A stretch of DNA of 64,000 bases from Kibdelosporangium aridum. Its GTDB lineage: Bacteria > Actinomycetota > Actinomycetes > Mycobacteriales > Pseudonocardiaceae. This document shows positions 60,792 through 64,000 of this stretch, piece after piece; the stretch's first letter is position 1; each line of letters opens with the position of its first letter. Both the position numbers and the translations under genes were made by a program. The stretch is from assembly GCF_900176515.1 (NCBI RefSeq), contig NZ_FWXV01000014.1, positions 121,616 through 185,615 on the forward strand. Reading direction: 5' to 3'. The notes below the pieces were generated by a model. It made no database searches, had not been told where the DNA came from, and saw only the letters and a list, made by a program, of their open reading frames with translations.

Positions 60792-61460
60792 TCAGGCCTC
60801 CGGGCCCACGGACCGCTGGAATCTGTAACCCAACTTGCGCGCCAGGGCTTCATCGCGCCGAACGCGGTGGCGTTGACGCATACGCCGAAGACGAGCTCGA
60901 AGGTTCCACCAGTCGATAGCTCCCTCACCGCCGAGCACTGTTTCGTCCAGTCCGGAGAGTCGACGATGTAGATATGACCATATACGGCGCCGAGTACGCT
61001 GCCACCACCGCGGCTTCAGGCCGAGGTCAAGCTCATGGCGCATGATCTCGACCAACCAGCCAAATGACCTGTCAAACTCTCGGCGCGCCCATTCATGCTC
61101 TGCACTACCCGGTGCACGCGCGTAGGCAGCACGGACGGCGGTCAAACCGTCCACGACCCTAGTTGTCTCGGCTCTGATCATCGGCGAGGCGAGCAACATA
61201 ATTAGACTGCGCCGCTGCGCCAGCTCCGCCAGTAATGTGGCTGCTGATTCAGTTTGCTCGACGCCATCAGTGTTAAGCGCGGTCACTGTGCGATGGAACT
61301 CGGCATAGACTTCAGCTCGCCGATTGACGTCACGGTCGTGTTTCTCCTGGTCGACCCGCCGCTGGTCTCGCACACTCGTCCAGAGCTGCGATAGTAAGAC
61401 GCCAAAGAACCCGACCGACGCAACGACCAAAGTTCCCCACCATGGCGTTGAACTGCTCAC
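60792..61460 (-). CDS. Membrane-anchored coiled-coil protein, unknown function
   Basis: A 222-residue protein with one N-terminal helix (WWGTLVVASVGFFGVLLSQL) and then a long helical, charged region (RRVDQEKHDRDVNRRAEVYA, FHRTVTALN, RSLIMLLASPMIRAETTRVV) with a basic C-terminus. The pattern is common among orphan actinomycete membrane proteins. No family assigned. Confidence 0.65.
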   Translation of the reverse strand: MSSSTPWWGTLVVASVGFFGVLLSQLWTSVRDQRRVDQEKHDRDVNRRAEVYAEFHRTVTALNTDGVEQTESAATLLAELAQRRSLIMLLASPMIRAETTRVVDGLTAVRAAYARAPGSAEHEWARREFDRSFGWLVEIMRHELDLGLKPRWWQRTRRRIWSYLHRRLSGLDETVLGGEGAIDWWNLRARLRRMRQRHRVRRDEALARKLGYRFQRSVGPEA

Positions 61461-61535
61461 CGGGGGAACTTAGCGGACTTCGCCAACTTCTGCGTCAACC
61501 TCAACTACGTCCGAGGGCCAGGCTCGCTGATCGTC

Positions 61536-61814
61536 CTAGGCGCCGGCCGCCGCGCCATTAGTTCCGTGGCGGCTCGGCCGTTGAGTCACTGGGGTGGACG
61601 GATCGCGGTCGGACCTGGCTCGCAGCACTTCTGCGACCTGGCCGTCCACAGTCTTGTCGAGCGCCCGCATGTGCTCCTTGTGCCGAAGGTACTGTACCCA
61701 GCCACAGACCAGCAGCCCCGTGACTCCGAGGACCAACACGACGGGCCATGGAGCACCGAACGGTGCGGCGACTACGGCTGGTGCTCCGGCGAAGCCGAGC
61801 TCAGGCCAACGCAT
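61536..61814 (-). CDS. Small membrane protein
   Basis: A 92-residue protein with a long hydrophobic region (LGFAGAPAVVAAPFGAPWPV then VLVLGVTGLLVCGWVQYL) and a charged C-terminal helix (RHKEHMRALDKTVDGQVAEV). It is on the same strand as the neighbouring coiled-coil membrane protein and upstream of it. Function unknown. Confidence 0.5.
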   Translation of the reverse strand: MRWPELGFAGAPAVVAAPFGAPWPVVLVLGVTGLLVCGWVQYLRHKEHMRALDKTVDGQVAEVLRARSDRDPSTPVTQRPSRHGTNGAAAGA

Positions 61815-61910
61815 GGGTTCAGTAGAGCAGACGGCCCTGAACCGATACGGAACTACTACAGGGTAACCTGAGCGACTCTTCCAGAACCTACATCTCTGCT
61901 GGTCAGACCC

Positions 61911-62055
61911 TGGTCAGGCGTTCTTCGACCTGGACAACACGGTCATCGCCAATGGAGGGGGTCGCGCATGGGCACTCGTGGCCCTGTGCCGCAGCGAAGC
62001 GATCAACGCCTTCGCCGGAACAAGGACGAAGGCAGCGAGATCGAGAAGCTGCATG
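61911..62055 (+). pseudogene. Fragment with HAD-phosphatase motif I
   Basis: QAFFDLDNTVIANGGGRAWA at about 61914-61975 is the DxD motif of HAD-IB (SerB-like) phosphatases. The frame ends after about 48 codons and the remaining motifs are absent. Confidence 0.45.
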
Positions 62056-62123
62056 CTGTGACCGGCCACGGTTTACCGGTGAGTGGGTCCAGCCCGGCGG
62101 CATTGTCGTCAGGCACCTATGAG

Positions 62124-63141
62124 CTTTCCGCGTAACGTTCTGGTGGCTGTGTGATCAATTTTTGTTGGTTATGTGGTTCTGTGGTGTTCGTGGTGAAGCA
62201 GGATCAGGGCAGCGGCGGTGATGCTGCCGAGGCGCCAGGGGCAGCCGCGGTAGCGGCGGAGGGCTTTGTAGGTGGTTTTGAGTAGGGAGTTGGCGCGTTC
62301 CCCGAGGCAGCGCAGGGCGCCGTGGAGTGCGTTGCAGGCCTGCTCGTCGACGGCGAGTCGGCCGTCTTGCGTTTTCTTGAACGGGATCGTGAAGGTTGCG
62401 GGTTCACCTTCGTAGCCGAGGTCGGCCAAGGCGAGCGCGCCGTCGCTGACCCAGTCGGTGATCCGGGCCAGCAGTTCAGGGTTGGCGCGGGCGGCGCTCA
62501 TGTCGTGTTCTCGGCCGGGCCGCACGTCGGAGGTCCACAGTGGCCACCCGTCCGGGGTGGAGACGACCTGAATGTTGCCGCCGTGATGGCGGTGCTTGCC
62601 GCTCCACCACAAGTCCACCCCGCGCGTGGGGCCAGGTGTGGAGATCCGGTCGGTGTGGATCAGCGTGCCGTCCACGATCACATGCGAGTGGCCGGCCGCT
62701 TTCGCCGCCAACAACGCACCGTGCAGCGATGGCCGGCGCGCGGCGAGTACCGCGATGCCCTCGTCCCGGTAGTCATACGCGGTGGACACGGCAATCGCGT
62801 TATCCCTGGCCAAGGCCAACATCCTGGTGTCGTCGAGGAACCACCGCAAGACGAGAACCGCCTGCTTGTAGGTACCCAGCGCCCGCCGGCCCTTGCGGGT
62901 GCCACGCCGGACACGCTCGGCATGCAACAAACCCGACAGGAACAGAACGCTGCCCTCGGACACATTCAGAACAGCGGTGTATGCGACGCTCATCCAGCGC
63001 AGAACCCTCTATGAAGTTGATCTCGGAAGGACCACCTTCATACCGGGTTCTGCGCTTTTTTCTGTTGTATGGCAACAGATTCGGCGTGTCATCAACCGCC
63101 AAACCGTCGCTACCCTAAGTCACCAACGGTTACGCGGAAAG
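62124..63141 (-). mobile_element. IS5-like insertion sequence, about 1.02 kb
   Basis: CTTTCCGCGTAACGTT at 62124 on the left is the inverse of AACGGTTACGCGGAAAG ending at 63141. One transposase gene fills the element. The exact target duplication is unclear. Confidence 0.75.
62169..62993 (-). CDS. IS5-family DDE transposase (DDE_Tnp_4-like)
   Basis: A 274-residue transposase. An HTH-like N-terminus (GTYKQAVLVLRWFLDDTRML, IAVSTAYDYRDEGIAVLAAR) precedes HVIVDGTLIHTDRI (first Asp), SPTRGVDLWWSGKHRHHGGN-like substrate strands and ALALADLGYEGEPATFTIPF (second Asp). RCLGERANSLLKTTYKALR carries the Glu. The frame is intact, so it may be active. Confidence 0.85.
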   Translation of the reverse strand: MSVAYTAVLNVSEGSVLFLSGLLHAERVRRGTRKGRRALGTYKQAVLVLRWFLDDTRMLALARDNAIAVSTAYDYRDEGIAVLAARRPSLHGALLAAKAAGHSHVIVDGTLIHTDRISTPGPTRGVDLWWSGKHRHHGGNIQVVSTPDGWPLWTSDVRPGREHDMSAARANPELLARITDWVSDGALALADLGYEGEPATFTIPFKKTQDGRLAVDEQACNALHGALRCLGERANSLLKTTYKALRRYRGCPWRLGSITAAALILLHHEHHRTT

Positions 63142-63195
63142 GCTCAGTTTCCAGCGCTGGTGTCCGTTCATCGGCCAACTTGCCGATACGGCTTG

Positions 63196-63377
63196 TGAAC
63201 GATGCGCTGGGACATGCCAGTGCCGATGAGTATGAGGCCGTGGCGGATGTGCTGCGGCTGATACACGCCCTGGACATCGACCAGCGAGCCGTCGCGCTGG
63301 GCACCATCATCCATATGGCGCTGACAGTAGGCGACATCGTCCGAACCGGCGGTTCCGTCGCGCCCGCATCAGAGTGA
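63196..63377 (+). CDS. Small ORF next to the IS5-like element
   Basis: A 60-residue frame from GTG 63196: NDALGHASADEYEAVADVLR then IHALDIDQRAVALGTIIHMA. It could be a small helical protein or the end of a gene split by the IS. No family recognised. The remaining 63378-63676 shows no gene. Confidence 0.35.
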
Positions 63378-63676
63378 TCGGACATGAACACTGGTGGCGA
63401 GTTTGACTGTGTACGCGATGTCGCTTCTTGACAGGTCAGCGGCGAGCGATCCGGCAAGGCGCCTCATGCATGCCCTGCGACCCGGGCAACAAACAGGACC
63501 TTAGGAGTGGAGCCGCTTCGCCTATCCTGTTGGTGAGGAAACCGTACACACGGACAAGACTCCGTCCAACCGTCTCGTGTGGACAATGGGTCCGTGCCGT
63601 TCTGTCAGTGGCCCGGACGAGCCATCACAGTGCGGTTTCATGGTGGCCTACGGCGGAATTGCATGGCGCTGCTTGG

Positions 63677-64000
63677 TTAGCGGTGAACGATTGGATACCA
63701 CCAGGGTGGCCGCCGCTCCCATGAAGGAACAGATGGAAGAGATGTAATGGATACCCTCGGCGTTCTAGGTGCTGTCACGGGAGTCGAGGTATCGAAAGCC
63801 GCGATATCGAAGCCAAACCCGACAATCAGAGTTCCGGCGAGCCCCAATGTCAAACAACGGACGCGATCGGGCATCACAAGCTCGTCTAGGCAGCGCCGGT
63901 TCTTCAGATCCCAGGTTCGCACCGTGTGATCTCTGCCGCCCGTAACCGCGATGGGACGACCGTCCAGTTCAGCCGTCGCAACCGCAGTCACCTCGCCGGT
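63677..64000 (-). CDS. WD40 repeat protein, 5' part outside window
   Basis: The last 108 residues are visible. They include the end of a WD40 propeller: TGEVTAVATAELDGRPIAVT, GGRDHTVRTWDLKNRRCLDE and CLTLGLAGTLIVGFGFDIAA. The frame is open to the window edge, so an apparent GTG start at 63991 is internal. The repeat style (TGGRDHTVRTWDL) is that of actinomycete WD40 proteins attached to STAND or kinase domains. It is unrelated in detail to the gene at 18478. Confidence 0.8.
   Translation of the reverse strand, partial: TGEVTAVATAELDGRPIAVTGGRDHTVRTWDLKNRRCLDELVMPDRVRCLTLGLAGTLIVGFGFDIAAFDTSTPVTAPRTPRVSITSLPSVPSWERRPPWWYPIVHR

Noticed and set aside
1..64000. CRISPR arrays, rRNA operons, intact NRPS/PKS modules
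   Set aside because: No regularly spaced direct repeats, rRNA-like stretches or adenylation/ketosynthase motifs were seen.

Overview
This 64 kb window is high-GC DNA, coded on both strands, with strong Shine-Dalgarno sites and many GTG starts. The content points to a filamentous actinomycete, most likely Pseudonocardiales (Lentzea, Saccharothrix, Kibdelosporangium or Amycolatopsis type). The indicators are giant LuxR (LAL) regulators, an XRE-nSTAND-WD40 protein, a WhiB-like protein, an FtsK/TraB-type conjugation gene next to a large serine integrase, and a subtilisin-inhibitor-like protein. The genus is inferred; no rRNA or tRNA gene was found. The density of decayed genes and insertion sequences suggests an accessory chromosome arm.

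Layout. 0-5.2 kb: a partial GH2 beta-mannosidase, TetR and MarR regulators, and a MarR-divergent redox pair (an F420/NADP-type reductase and a frameshifted GMC oxidoreductase). 5.2-10 kb: secreted RidA, a LAL regulator, and a GT4 glycosyltransferase with a 19-codon ORF overlapping its stop. 10-15.3 kb: a Tat-exported unknown protein divergent from a lipid-flavoured cluster (PlsC acyltransferase, radical SAM enzyme, cyclopropane-fatty-acid synthase, 70-aa peptide). 15.3-18.5 kb: serine recombinase debris and an XRE/SDR divergent pair. 18.5-26.5 kb: a 1.24k-residue nSTAND-WD40 protein, an alpha/beta hydrolase, a field of gene fragments including a 173 bp copy of the WD40 gene, and two small secreted proteins (one broken).

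27.1-41.4 kb is a probable integrative conjugative element. A minus-strand operon runs from Xis-like through WhiB-like, two membrane proteins and FtsK/TraB to the serine integrase, facing a plus-strand XRE regulator. It is followed by two paralogous HTH-Nudix-like proteins around a cupin protein, a set of small genes, and a lower-GC two-gene cargo operon (NdpA-like protein plus a C-terminally membrane-anchored protein). That cargo operon is my best candidate for an undescribed, possibly defensive, system. A broken recombinase of the same family lies just beyond, so the site may have been used more than once. No replication initiator was recognised.

41.4-46.4 kb is an IS graveyard (IS with integrase-core transposase, IS256 and IS110 fragments) that truncated an AbrB-like gene. 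46.8-48.7 kb holds an ECF sigma factor, a RskA-type anti-sigma factor and a lipoprotein in one operon. 48.7-54.1 kb has three small genes, an intact IS, an ArsR-type regulator whose upstream region is duplicated in inverted orientation, a 95 bp repeat that carries a small ORF in each copy, and a protease inhibitor. 54.7-60.1 kb has a second LAL regulator, a 197 bp IS-derived MITE with an exact 8 bp target duplication, an IS256 relic and a secreted trypsin-like protease. 60.3-64 kb has an HNH relic of phage type, two small membrane proteins, an IS5-like element and the end of another WD40 protein at the window edge.
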